A stretch of 16,410 bases of DNA, from positions 1 through 16,410 of the forward strand of contig DBIU01000085.1 of NCBI GenBank assembly GCA_002304735.1. Direction: 5' to 3'. Within the stretch, counting starts at the first letter, position 1. Each line of letters opens with the position of its first letter. The notes beneath the pieces were generated by a model. It saw nothing but the letters and a program-made list of their open reading frames with translations. It was not told the origin of the DNA and did not search any database. Made by a program: the position numbers and the translations under genes. Source of the DNA: Ruminococcaceae bacterium UBA794 (GTDB taxonomy: Bacteria > Bacillota > Clostridia > Oscillospirales > Ruminococcaceae). Positions 1 through 5,881 of the stretch are shown piece after piece.

Positions 1-31
1 CGGCAGAGCTGAGGCAAAAAAGAATTAAAAC

Positions 32-46
32 GCCCGCTTTGCGGGC
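32..46 (-). terminator. GC-rich hairpin, probable second terminator of the 117-2389 operon
   Basis: Perfect 6-bp arms GCCCGC (32-37) and GCGGGC (41-46) around a TTT loop. Read on the minus strand the hairpin is followed by GTTTTAATTCTTTTTT, a fair T-rich tail. It lies just beyond the stronger hairpin at 69-95, so it may be a backup terminator or may serve a gene left of the window. A near-copy of this hairpin is at 2862-2876. Confidence 0.45.
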
Positions 47-68
47 AAATTTGTAATTTCAGCAAACC

Positions 69-95
69 AAAAAGCCGCATAAATACGGCTTTTTT
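69..95 (-). terminator. Rho-independent terminator, probably bidirectional
   Basis: The arms AAAAAGCCG (69-77) and CGGCTTTTT (86-94) flank an 8-nt loop. Both strands end in a T run after the stem. On the minus strand it begins about 22 bp beyond the stop codon at 117 and is the natural end of the two-gene operon at 117-2389. It could also stop a plus-strand transcript entering from the left edge. Confidence 0.8.
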
Positions 96-116
96 CATAA
101 GGCTGACTAAAATCGG

Positions 117-1505
117 TCACTTGTTAATCTTGTCATATCTCTCGACAAACGTTTTCGCCGCCGCAAGAATTTTTTCATATTTCGAGTCGCCGCTTTCAAC
201 GACGGACTTGAAGAAATTGTAAACCTTTTTGTTTGATTCAAGCGCGCCGACGCGTCTTGAAACGTAGTCGTGAGCGGCTCCCAGCTCGGGATTTTCCATA
301 ATCGCAATCGCGAAATCCACAAAGCGGTTCGTATCCGTAAACTGAAGGAAATTGCAAGCCGTCACAACGCTCGAGTAATAATTCGGTGAAACGATAACCT
401 CGCCGTTGCACTCGACGTCGCCCGCGAGCAGGCAGTTAAGCTGTTCGTCCGAGAGCGATTTTATCGCATAAGCCGACTCGACCATATTGCAGTCGGGCGC
501 CTGCTCCGCCTTTTCCAGAACGACAAGCGGGAGAACGTTGTTCGAGATTGATTTTCTGCGAACGGTTCCGAGCTTCGCCGAAAGCGTGGCGAAATGGTCG
601 GGCTTATACTCCGCTCTGCCGCTTATAATGTGCCTAAGCATATCCTTCGGAAACGTTTCAAGAGGGATTTTAACGGACGGGCTTCTGTAACCCGTAATTC
701 CCGCGCGCGTTTCGATAACCTCGGCGGACTTTTGCTCCGCGGACTCCGCTTCATCGGAAACGGGCTGTTTTGCGGAAATAACGTTTACGTCCGTGTAAGG
801 CTCGGTTATTTTCTCGATTACCGCGCATCTGAAAGGAATATCCTTCTTCATACAGCAAACGGCGCCGTGATGCCCCTTAAGCAGCACCGAATGAAATCCC
901 GAAAGATGATATACAATGCCGCCTATTCTGCGGTTCTGAACCTTATCCTCGGTGAACATCGAAACTTTTCCGCTGTATGCGTCAAGCGGCTGCGACGGAA
1001 CGAGAAAGCACGGTCTGAACGTCTTTTCCGAGCCGATTGTGCGGTTATATTCGGCTGTTCCGCGAACCTCGTGCGAAATATTATATCCGCCCCAGAAAAA
1101 CACGCCGTTTCCGTCCGTCGGGTAATAATCCGCCGTATAAACCGTATAAACGCCGTCCTGAAGCAGGCAGAAAATGTCGCGAAGTCCTGCCGCGAGCGAA
1201 TCGCCGTTGTTAAGGCGGGCAAAGCAAGCCGTAATAGAATCGCGGATTTTGCCGTCCGAGCCTTGAAATCCCGGGCAAAACGACACGAGCTTATCCGAGA
1301 ACTTATTTCCGAAATTCGGGCAGATAAGGTCGATGATAGGGTCGGAGCCTATGTAAAAAAGGCGCGTATCGTTGCTGAGGCTTCCGCTGTGGTCCGCGTG
1401 ACCCGCCCTGCACGTTCCTATCGCGCACTCGCCGTTTTTAACCGACACAAGAAGCACGCTTTTCCCTTCGACATCAATCGTTTCCGTTTTAATTTCCGCC
1501 GACAC
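117..1505 (-). CDS. Unrecognised 462-residue protein, second gene of a two-gene operon
   Basis: I do not recognise a family. The start is a GTG (1503-1505) with the ribosome site GGAGG eight bases upstream; a nearby ATG is out of frame and stops after six codons. The product appears soluble: no signal peptide and no convincing membrane segment. The N-terminal half (about residues 1-245) is rich in glycine, aromatics and beta-prone stretches. A charged, low-complexity segment (about 250-275, many Glu/Ala/Ser) separates it from a more helical C-terminal half ending in a lysine-rich helix. The gene starts 17 nt after the stop of the YcxB-like membrane protein, so the two are almost certainly co-transcribed and may work together, but the sequence gives no function. 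The codon use matches its neighbours and the frame is intact over 1.4 kb. Confidence 0.85.
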   Translation of the reverse strand: MSAEIKTETIDVEGKSVLLVSVKNGECAIGTCRAGHADHSGSLSNDTRLFYIGSDPIIDLICPNFGNKFSDKLVSFCPGFQGSDGKIRDSITACFARLNNGDSLAAGLRDIFCLLQDGVYTVYTADYYPTDGNGVFFWGGYNISHEVRGTAEYNRTIGSEKTFRPCFLVPSQPLDAYSGKVSMFTEDKVQNRRIGGIVYHLSGFHSVLLKGHHGAVCCMKKDIPFRCAVIEKITEPYTDVNVISAKQPVSDEAESAEQKSAEVIETRAGITGYRSPSVKIPLETFPKDMLRHIISGRAEYKPDHFATLSAKLGTVRRKSISNNVLPLVVLEKAEQAPDCNMVESAYAIKSLSDEQLNCLLAGDVECNGEVIVSPNYYSSVVTACNFLQFTDTNRFVDFAIAIMENPELGAAHDYVSRRVGALESNKKVYNFFKSVVESGDSKYEKILAAAKTFVERYDKINK

Positions 1506-1522
1506 TCATCTCACCTCCGCTT

Positions 1523-2389
1523 TTATTTCTGCTCAAGACTGAGCGAAATTATATCGGCAATCCCGCCGATAAACCTCTTTTCAAAAGCCCTTTTCGGGAT
1601 ATATGCAAGAGGAACGTTATTTTTATATATAATGAACATTTTATCGGATTCAATAAAGAAATCCGCTTCGCTCCACGGAACGATATCCCGCCCGCCGTAA
1701 ACGCAGCTTTCGCAGGCAGCGAAGCCCGCTCTGCTTATCACGAAGGTTATAGCCTGACGCGAAGCGGGGTCCGCGTCCGCAAGCGCCTTGTAGCGCCCGC
1801 GCGCGATTGCGTGAGCGACAATATTGATGATAAGCGCGGCGATTGCTCCCGCGGCGACGGAAATCGGTATAAAGTAAAGAATATTGTCGCGCGTAATTCC
1901 GATAGTAAAATTGAGTATTCCGAACGTCACAAGCATAATCAAAATCGCCACAAGCCACAGGAATTTCACAAGTCTGAAATTCAGCAGCATAATGAACGCC
2001 GCGGCGGTTTCCGCTTCGTCCAACATTCCCTCGCCGGTGTAGGTTTCTTTTCCCGGCGAACACTCGCGGTACATTGATTTAAGCGGGAAAAGCCGCTTTC
2101 CGTGCTGATATCCGAAGCCATACTCCCTCTGTCTGCACTCGATTATGGCAATCGCTCCGAGCATATCTTCAACCGTGCTGAACATCTTGCTGTTTATGCG
2201 AAAAGCCTCGTTTTCCGCTGTAAGAACGATTTCCTTTCTCGTAACCGAAACCGCCTCAATCATATCCCAGCTATATACGACGGGCGTCTGAACTCCCGCA
2301 TAATAGACGGCAAAAACCTCGCCGATTATATATGTACAGCCGGCTTTATCGTCGCCCGCGCTCACGGGCTTCAAGTCGCTGAACGCCAT
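1523..2389 (-). CDS. YcxB-like membrane protein with two central transmembrane helices
   Basis: A 288-residue protein, first gene of a two-gene operon. The ATG at 2387-2389 has a GGGGAGG ribosome site about seven bases upstream. Visible layout: an N-terminal beta-rich segment (about 20-75) containing a PVVYSWDMIEAVSVTRKEI stretch typical of small PH-like folds; two hydrophobic helices (about 139-161 and 170-197); then a C-terminal segment (about 215-285) with a Trp (W239) and the motif IPKRAF (264-269). That Trp-to-IPKRAF layout is what I associate with the YcxB-like family (PF14317), whose role is unknown; family membership rests on this motif pattern only. The arrangement suggests two cytoplasmic PH-like domains flanking a membrane hairpin. 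The partner downstream is the unrecognised 462-residue protein. Confidence 0.85.
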   Translation of the reverse strand: MAFSDLKPVSAGDDKAGCTYIIGEVFAVYYAGVQTPVVYSWDMIEAVSVTRKEIVLTAENEAFRINSKMFSTVEDMLGAIAIIECRQREYGFGYQHGKRLFPLKSMYRECSPGKETYTGEGMLDEAETAAAFIMLLNFRLVKFLWLVAILIMLVTFGILNFTIGITRDNILYFIPISVAAGAIAALIINIVAHAIARGRYKALADADPASRQAITFVISRAGFAACESCVYGGRDIVPWSEADFFIESDKMFIIYKNNVPLAYIPKRAFEKRFIGGIADIISLSLEQK

Positions 2390-2428
2390 TTTCTCGTCCT
2401 CCCCGCCATTATTTTACAGTTATTATTC

Positions 2429-2434
2429 ATTATA
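2429..2434 (-). promoter_or_regulatory. Extended -10 promoter element of the YcxB-like operon
   Basis: Read on the minus strand, a perfect TATAAT is preceded by TGA, giving an extended -10 (TGn-TATAAT). No good -35 box sits 17 bases upstream, as allowed for extended -10 promoters. It lies about 40 bases upstream of the start codon at 2389. Confidence 0.5.
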
Positions 2435-2485
2435 TCACATTTCACTCAAAAAATAAAGAGGTTTTTGAAATTTTTTAAGCAAAAA

Positions 2486-2511
2486 TCGGGGACCTCCGAA
2501 AAAGTCCCCGA
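2486..2511 (-). terminator. Rho-independent terminator reading leftwards
   Basis: Eight-base arms TCGGGGAC (2486-2493) and GTCCCCGA (2504-2511) enclose a 10-nt loop. On the minus strand the stem is followed by TTTTTGC; on the plus strand the tail is poor in T. It therefore most likely ends a minus-strand transcript coming through the structured region 2521-2890, or acts as a backup terminator for the DUF1292 gene. It also insulates the YcxB operon promoter. Confidence 0.65.
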
Positions 2512-2520
2512 ATTGTATTC

Positions 2521-2890
2521 AATTGCACCGCCTTGAAGTAGGATGCAATATAAAACCCGCGTCATAGCAGGGTGGGTAAAATCGCCCAACGGTTTCGCGC
2601 TCCCGCCAACAATTCCCGAAGGAAAAGGAGGTCTGCAATCCGCCGTCGGAGTCGAAATCCCGTTTTCAAAGTGTTGGGATTATAACAGCACACATTCGCT
2701 AACAAGGCAGTATAAGCCGACTAATAACTCCCGTTGGGAGTTATTGGTCGAACATCCCGACTGCGCGCACGTCTTGTCGGCTGCGCCGCCAACCCGCACA
2801 CTTGTCGGGATAGGAGTGTTTTTTGCCCCGGGAAACCCGTGGCAAAAAACGGATTTCAAAAGCCCGCTTCGCGGACTAAATTCCAAGTTT
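2521..2890. other. Hairpin-rich intergenic element, candidate structured RNA or dispersed repeat
   Basis: About 370 bp without a convincing gene. It holds several strong inverted repeats: 2719-2732 with 2736-2749 (14-bp stem with one G-T pair, GTT loop); 2754-2761 with 2804-2811 (8 bp); 2819-2832 with 2836-2849 (13 of 14 paired, AAA loop); an outer pair 2654-2666 with 2846-2857 (one bulge); and GCCCGC/GCGGAC at 2862-2876. Long open frames exist on both strands here, but none has a ribosome site or a plausible protein composition. The stem density suggests a folded RNA or a palindromic mobile repeat. The direction is uncertain; the flanking T-tailed terminators (2486-2511 and 2858-2876) favour the minus strand. 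Confidence 0.45.
2858..2876 (-). terminator. Probable terminator of the DUF1292 gene
   Basis: On the minus strand the arms GTCCGC and GCGGGC pair (6 bp, one G-T) around a GAA loop and are followed by TTTT. It lies about 40 bases after the stop codon at 2913. It closely resembles the hairpin at 32-46. Confidence 0.5.
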
Positions 2891-2912
2891 TTCGCCGAAC
2901 TTAATTTTTATT

Positions 2913-3260
2913 TCACTCTTTCGCGCCGTCAAGCTCCTCAAGCTCCTCGATATCGTCCATATCAAGCTCGGGAAGCTCCGAGAACCTCTGAAGGAACATC
3001 TCTCCCGCCGCGTTATACTCGGCGTCGTCGTCAACGGTCGCGAGAACGCTCTCCCCGCCGACCTCCGTTTCCTTCAGCACGACAAATTCAGCGGCAGCGC
3101 CGTCCTCCTCGTCGTAATCCGCGGGAATAAGCGCGTAATACACAATTCCGTTCATCTCGGCGCGGTCCACAAATTCAAACCGCTCGACATTTCCATTCTC
3201 GTCCTCAAGCTCCAGAATACCTTCCTCGCCGTCAACAAAAGCGTTTTCATTCTCGTTCAT
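2913..3260 (-). CDS. DUF1292 family small acidic protein
   Basis: A 115-residue, very acidic protein. The N-terminal block (starting MNENENAF, followed by GILELEDENGNVERFEF) and the later YYALIPADYDEEDG segment are the hallmarks of DUF1292 (YrzB-like, PF06949), a widespread Firmicutes family of unknown function. The C-terminus is dominated by Glu and Asp. I place the start at the ATG at 3258-3260 because AGGTG lies eight bases before it. An ATG seven codons further upstream (3279-3281) is in frame but has only a weak GAGAG site. The gene is monocistronic: it has its own promoter (3322-3350) and is divergent from the candidate RNA at 3491. A 7-bp palindrome (3293-3309) falls in its 5' leader. 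Confidence 0.9.
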   Translation of the reverse strand: MNENENAFVDGEEGILELEDENGNVERFEFVDRAEMNGIVYYALIPADYDEEDGAAAEFVVLKETEVGGESVLATVDDDAEYNAAGEMFLQRFSELPELDMDDIEELEELDGAKE

Positions 3261-3292
3261 ATCAACCGCACCTCGTTTCATTGAAATCTCTC

Positions 3293-3309
3293 GGCATAAA
3301 AATTATGCC
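3293..3309 (-). promoter_or_regulatory. Palindrome in the leader of the DUF1292 gene
   Basis: Perfect 7-bp arms GGCATAA and TTATGCC with a 3-nt loop. The predicted transcript from the 3322-3350 promoter would start a few bases upstream, so the hairpin would sit at the very 5' end of the message. It could protect the 5' end or be an operator; the sequence does not decide. Confidence 0.35.
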
Positions 3310-3321
3310 CTCAACATTCTT

Positions 3322-3350
3322 ATTTTACACCAAAAATCCTCTGCTGTCAA
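3322..3350 (-). promoter_or_regulatory. Sigma-A-type promoter of the DUF1292 gene
   Basis: On the minus strand a perfect -35 TTGACA (3345-3350) and a -10 TAAAAT (3322-3327) are separated by exactly 17 bases. The -10 is about 60 bases upstream of the chosen start codon. Confidence 0.8.
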
Positions 3351-3457
3351 TAGGAAATTTATGATATTCACACGGTTTTCACAACAATCATTAAGATTGA
3401 CCAAAAAAGGCGGCTAAAATATATACAAAACGACAAGCGAAAAATTAAAAATTTCTA

Positions 3458-3486
3458 TTGACTTTTAACAAAAAGTGTGGTATTAT
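3458..3486 (+). promoter_or_regulatory. Strong promoter of the candidate non-coding RNA
   Basis: The -35 TTGACT (3458-3463) and -10 TATTAT (3481-3486) are 17 bases apart, and the -10 is preceded by TGG (extended -10). The same TGTGG-TAT layout occurs in the promoter at 8956-8984. The predicted start is about 3492-3494. Confidence 0.8.
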
Positions 3487-3503
3487 TTAATCAAGGAAAG
3501 AGA

Positions 3504-3630
3504 GATGGCACGCCGGATACGAAAACTCGAATCACAGGCTCTCTCGAACCTTAAATTCACCGAAAGGAAGTCAGTCCGATGGGTTGCTGAACCTGAAAGG
3601 CGGAAATCCACATATTCCGCAAAACTTTGA
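3504..3630 (+). CDS. Possible 41-residue basic mini-ORF at the head of the candidate RNA
   Basis: An ATG at 3505-3507 has AAGGAAAG six to seven bases upstream, a good ribosome site, and lies only about a dozen bases from the predicted transcript start. The frame runs 41 codons to the TGA at 3628-3630; that stop overlaps the second repeat. The product would be very rich in Arg, Lys and Ser (it starts MARRIRKLESQ). The frame crosses two RNA hairpins and a repeat copy, and the composition looks like translated structured RNA, so coding is doubtful. Other tiny frames follow the repeats: ATG-GGT-TGC-TGA, ATG-GCT-TGA, a 19-codon frame from 3696, a 12-codon frame from 3989 and ATG-TAA at 4041. Confidence 0.2.
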
Positions 3631-4043
3631 AGGGAGTTACTCCAATGGCTTGACGGTCAAAAAATTTAGCTGAAAGCAGAAAGGAAGCGAGTCCGATGGA
3701 AATTACCGAACCTTTTTCAGAAACGTCTGCGGAATCGCATTTCGCTGAACGCTGAGGTTAATTTGACGGCGATGATTTGCGGGAAGAACCGCAAAATCCG
3801 CTGAGGCGAGGGCGCTTAAAGCCCAGATGAAAAACCTCGCACGAGGCAGTCCGCAGACTTCTTCTCCCGCGAAGGCGGTTTGAAAAGCCGCCGAAAGCGT
3901 TTACATAGATTATTCCACGGAAATGGGTGATTAAGATGTGCGCTTTGATGAAACGGAAAGGAAAATACGGCTGAAAGGATTGATTCCGATGTCCGATAAA
4001 GTTTGCTTTGAAAACAAATTTTATTGAGAGGTATGGTCCGATG
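3562..4043 (+). repeat. Five dispersed copies of a GAAAGGA-loop-TCCGATG repeat
   Basis: Copies at 3562-3582, 3629-3648, 3679-3699, 3973-3991 and 4026-4043. The shared core is GA(A/G)(A/G)GG, a 5-6 nt loop, then TCC(G/A)ATG. GGA and TCC can pair in the first four copies (GGAG with CTCC in the second), while the last keeps only GG/CC. AAAGGA plus ATG also looks exactly like a ribosome site and start codon, with the site sequestered in the stem. A weaker relative is at 3492-3508. Spacing is irregular (67, 50, 294 and 53 bases), so this is not a tandem array. Confidence 0.6.
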
Positions 4044-4077
4044 TAATACCAAAAATTACAAAAATTGAATAATAACG

Positions 4078-4110
4078 CTCCCCCGTCGGATAAGGCGGGG
4101 GAGATTTGTT
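4078..4110 (+). terminator. Strong terminator ending the candidate RNA, shared with the opposing operon
   Basis: Eight-base perfect arms CTCCCCCG (4078-4085) and CGGGGGAG (4096-4103) with a 10-nt loop, followed by ATTTGTTTT on the plus strand. On the minus strand the tail (TTATTATTCAATTTTT) is also T-rich, so the hairpin can end the 4128-8738 operon too. Confidence 0.85.
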
Positions 4111-4127
4111 TTGCGTGAAAATGCGCG

Positions 4128-4698
4128 TTAAACGATATCATCGGGGATATCGGATTGATAAAAAGGCTTGCCGTTTTCGACGCCCATTGTAACGGTAACG
4201 CCGAAATCCTCGTAAACGCTCTTATATTCAAAATCCTTCGGCTCAGCCGACATAATAAATTCGGCGAGCTCGTCCGCCGCTTTGCGACATTCCTCCGAAC
4301 TGACATCTCCGCCGATTGCGGGACCGGACGGACCGTAATAAATCTCAAGATAAACCGTATTTCCGTTCTTATCCTCGGCGGAAACGGCTTTGCTGAACAG
4401 ATTTTCATTGTCCTCGGTAACGTAATCCGGCTCTCCGAAACGGCTCAGAACCTGCCCGATAAAAAGACTGTGGTATTCCGAGGGCTTGTCCTCGTATAAA
4501 TTGCGGATTTTCGAGCCGCCGTAGGTAAGCAAATCGGGAATGCACGCCTTGAAATTATACATATTATCCTCCCCGTTTATCCGCGAAATTTCGCTTTGCG
4601 AAGCCGAAATCCGCGTTTCGGACGGGATTTTTCCCGAACAGCCGGTTATCATCACAGCGGCAAGAAGCAAAGCAAGCGGAAATGTAACTTTTTTTCAT
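4128..4698 (-). CDS. Small lipoprotein, frameshifted in an A7 run after the start codon
   Basis: Last gene of the pseudokinase-pheA-ispD-ispF operon, 16 nt after ispF. The ATG at 4696-4698 follows a GGAGGG ribosome site and is followed by seven A residues. As written, this frame ends after 44 codons (TAA at 4564-4566). With six A residues the ATG would read MKKVTFPLALLLAAVMITGC, a textbook lipoprotein signal with lipobox Cys, continuous with the long downstream frame (about 189 residues to 4128). So either the base count is wrong, the gene is out of phase, or the run is a slippage switch. Two in-frame alternatives exist: a TTG at 4668-4670 (weak signal peptide, no charged n-region), and an ATG at 4560-4562 with a strong GGGGAGG site five bases upstream, giving a 144-residue cytosolic form. 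The mature protein is acidic and matches no family I know. Confidence 0.75.
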
Positions 4699-4714
4699 TT
4701 TCCCTCCGATAAGT

Positions 4715-5200
4715 TTACAGCAATTTCACCGTCTGCGTTTTTTCAAGCAGAACAGCCGCATAAGCGCCTATTCCCGCTCCCGCAAGCCCCAAGCCCTCCT
4801 CGGTCGTGGCTTTGACGGAGATATTTTCGATATCCGCGAGGAACGCGCCCGCGAGATTTTTCCGCATTTCCGCGATATACGGCGCGAGCTTCGGACGCTC
4901 CGCAACAATCGTCACGTCGAGATTTCCGAGCGCAAAGCCGCGTTCCCGCATAAGCGAAATCACCTCCGCGAGCAGCTTCATACTGTCCGCGTCTTTATAG
5001 CGCGGGTCGCTGTCGGGAAACAGCTTTCCGATATCCCCAAGCGCAAGCGCGCCGAGAACCGCGTCCATAACCGCGTGAACCGCAACGTCCGCGTCAGAAT
5101 GACCGAGAAGCCCCTCCTCGCACGGAATTTCCGCGCCGCAAAGCACTAGCCGCCGACCCGAAACAAGCTTATGCACGTCGTATCCGAACCCTATTTTCAT
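4715..5200 (-). CDS. ispF: 2-C-methyl-D-erythritol 2,4-cyclodiphosphate synthase
   Basis: A 161-residue enzyme, normal length for IspF. It cyclises 4-diphosphocytidyl-methylerythritol 2-phosphate to methylerythritol 2,4-cyclodiphosphate with release of CMP, in the cytosolic MEP isoprenoid pathway. Visible zinc ligands are D8 and H10 (in GYDVH) and H42, with the GHSDADV motif at 33-39 and a downstream FPDSDPRYK loop. The C-terminal TTEEGLGLAGAGIGAYA segment matches the usual CMP-binding, glycine-rich end. The ATG at 5198-5200 overlaps the ispD stop by four bases (ATGA), indicating translational coupling with the preceding enzyme of the same pathway. The family is normally a homotrimer with active sites at the subunit interfaces. 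Confidence 0.97.
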   Translation of the reverse strand: MKIGFGYDVHKLVSGRRLVLCGAEIPCEEGLLGHSDADVAVHAVMDAVLGALALGDIGKLFPDSDPRYKDADSMKLLAEVISLMRERGFALGNLDVTIVAERPKLAPYIAEMRKNLAGAFLADIENISVKATTEEGLGLAGAGIGAYAAVLLEKTQTVKLL

Positions 5201-5880
5201 CGCAAACCTCCGCGGCTCTCGAAAACCGCTCTCGCCGCCGCCAAATCATCGGGACGAGTTATCTTCATATTGCAGGCGGTGATTTCCGTGATTTTCACGC
5301 GCTCGCCGCAAAGCTCAAGCACCGAAGCGTCGTCCGTTACCTCGCGCCCGCCGACTTTTTCCGCGCACCGCTCGAACAAATCCCGCCGAAAAGCCTGCGG
5401 CGTCTGCGCGTAGAAAAGGCTCTCGCGCGGCGGCGTATTCACGATAAAACCGCTCTCGTCGGCGATTTTCACGGTATCGACAGCCCTGCAAGCCGCAATC
5501 GCCGCGCCGTATTCCTCCGCGTCCGCGAAAACTCTTTCGATATCAACTATATCGATAAGCGGTCTTGCGCCGTCGTGAACCGCGATGTAACCGCATTTTT
5601 CGCAAGCGGCAGCAAGCGCGTTTTTCACGGACTCAAACCGCGTTTTGCCGCCCGAAACAACGCGCGAAAGCTTCTTAACCCCGAATTTCCGCGCAATTTC
5701 CGCGTACTCTCCGCATAATTCTTCCGGCGCCGCGATAATAATTTCGGCGGTTTTTCCGCACCTATCGAAAGCAAGCGCGCTCAAAACAAACACGGGAACT
5801 CCGCCGATTTCGGCGAGCTGTTTGTTCACTCCGCCCATTCTCAGCGACGTTCCCGCCGCAAGTATTATTACAGAAAACAT
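5197..5880 (-). CDS. ispD: 2-C-methyl-D-erythritol 4-phosphate cytidylyltransferase
   Basis: A 227-residue protein that joins methylerythritol 4-phosphate to CTP, two steps before IspF in the MEP pathway. The nucleotide-binding start VIILAAGTSLRMGG, with NKQL where the family usually has PKQ, is followed by the conserved VHDGARPL, TPQAF, TDDAS and NMKITRPDDL motifs. I start at the ATG 5878-5880 because GAGGG lies five bases upstream; an in-frame start seven codons further up would overlap the pheA end and lacks a clear site. Only one base separates it from the pheA stop, and its own stop overlaps the ispF start, so pheA, ispD and ispF are one coupled unit. The adjacent ispDF order is common in bacteria. 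Confidence 0.96.
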   Translation of the reverse strand: MFSVIILAAGTSLRMGGVNKQLAEIGGVPVFVLSALAFDRCGKTAEIIIAAPEELCGEYAEIARKFGVKKLSRVVSGGKTRFESVKNALAAACEKCGYIAVHDGARPLIDIVDIERVFADAEEYGAAIAACRAVDTVKIADESGFIVNTPPRESLFYAQTPQAFRRDLFERCAEKVGGREVTDDASVLELCGERVKITEITACNMKITRPDDLAAARAVFESRGGLR

Positions 5881-5881
5881 T

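Larger units (their letters stand above)
3491..4110 (+). ncRNA. Candidate long structured non-coding RNA with repeated GGA/TCC hairpins
   Basis: About 620 bp between a good promoter and a strong terminator, with no open frame longer than about 40 codons on this strand. Visible hairpins: 3499-3504 with 3539-3544; 3600-3605 with 3615-3620; 3806-3811 with 3835-3840; and 3874-3881 with 3885-3892 (8 bp, GAA loop). Five short repeats of a GGA-loop-TCC-GATG type are spread through it. Dense structure, a defined start and end, and only mini open frames argue for an RNA gene. I do not recognise it as 6S, tmRNA, RNase P, SRP RNA or a T-box leader. It could instead be a leader of mini-ORFs or a decayed gene. 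Extent and strand are well supported; function is unknown. Confidence 0.5.

Noticed and set aside
594..1700. A 368-codon open frame on the plus strand
   Set aside because: It lies opposite the 117-1505 gene and part of the next one, is Arg-rich with no ribosome site, and looks like a shadow of GC-rich codons on the real strand.
2543..3130. A 195-codon plus-strand frame crossing the structured intergenic element
   Set aside because: No ribosome site, a composition like translated structured DNA, and it runs into the antisense of the clear DUF1292 gene. The inverted repeats explain the region better.
3562..4043. CRISPR-like array reading of the GGA/TCC repeats
   Set aside because: The repeats are only 18-21 bases, imperfect and irregularly spaced (50 to 294 bases), with no cas genes nearby.
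3491..4110. Ethanolamine-type ANTAR hairpins, T-box, tmRNA or 6S RNA
   Set aside because: The loops lack the A1/G4 hexaloop of ANTAR sites, no T-box core or tmRNA tag frame is seen, and the length and shape do not fit 6S RNA.
3758..4408. A 216-codon minus-strand frame antisense to the candidate RNA and overlapping the lipoprotein gene
   Set aside because: It overlaps the lipoprotein gene in another frame, crosses the strong terminator at 4078-4103, and has no ribosome site or domain pattern.
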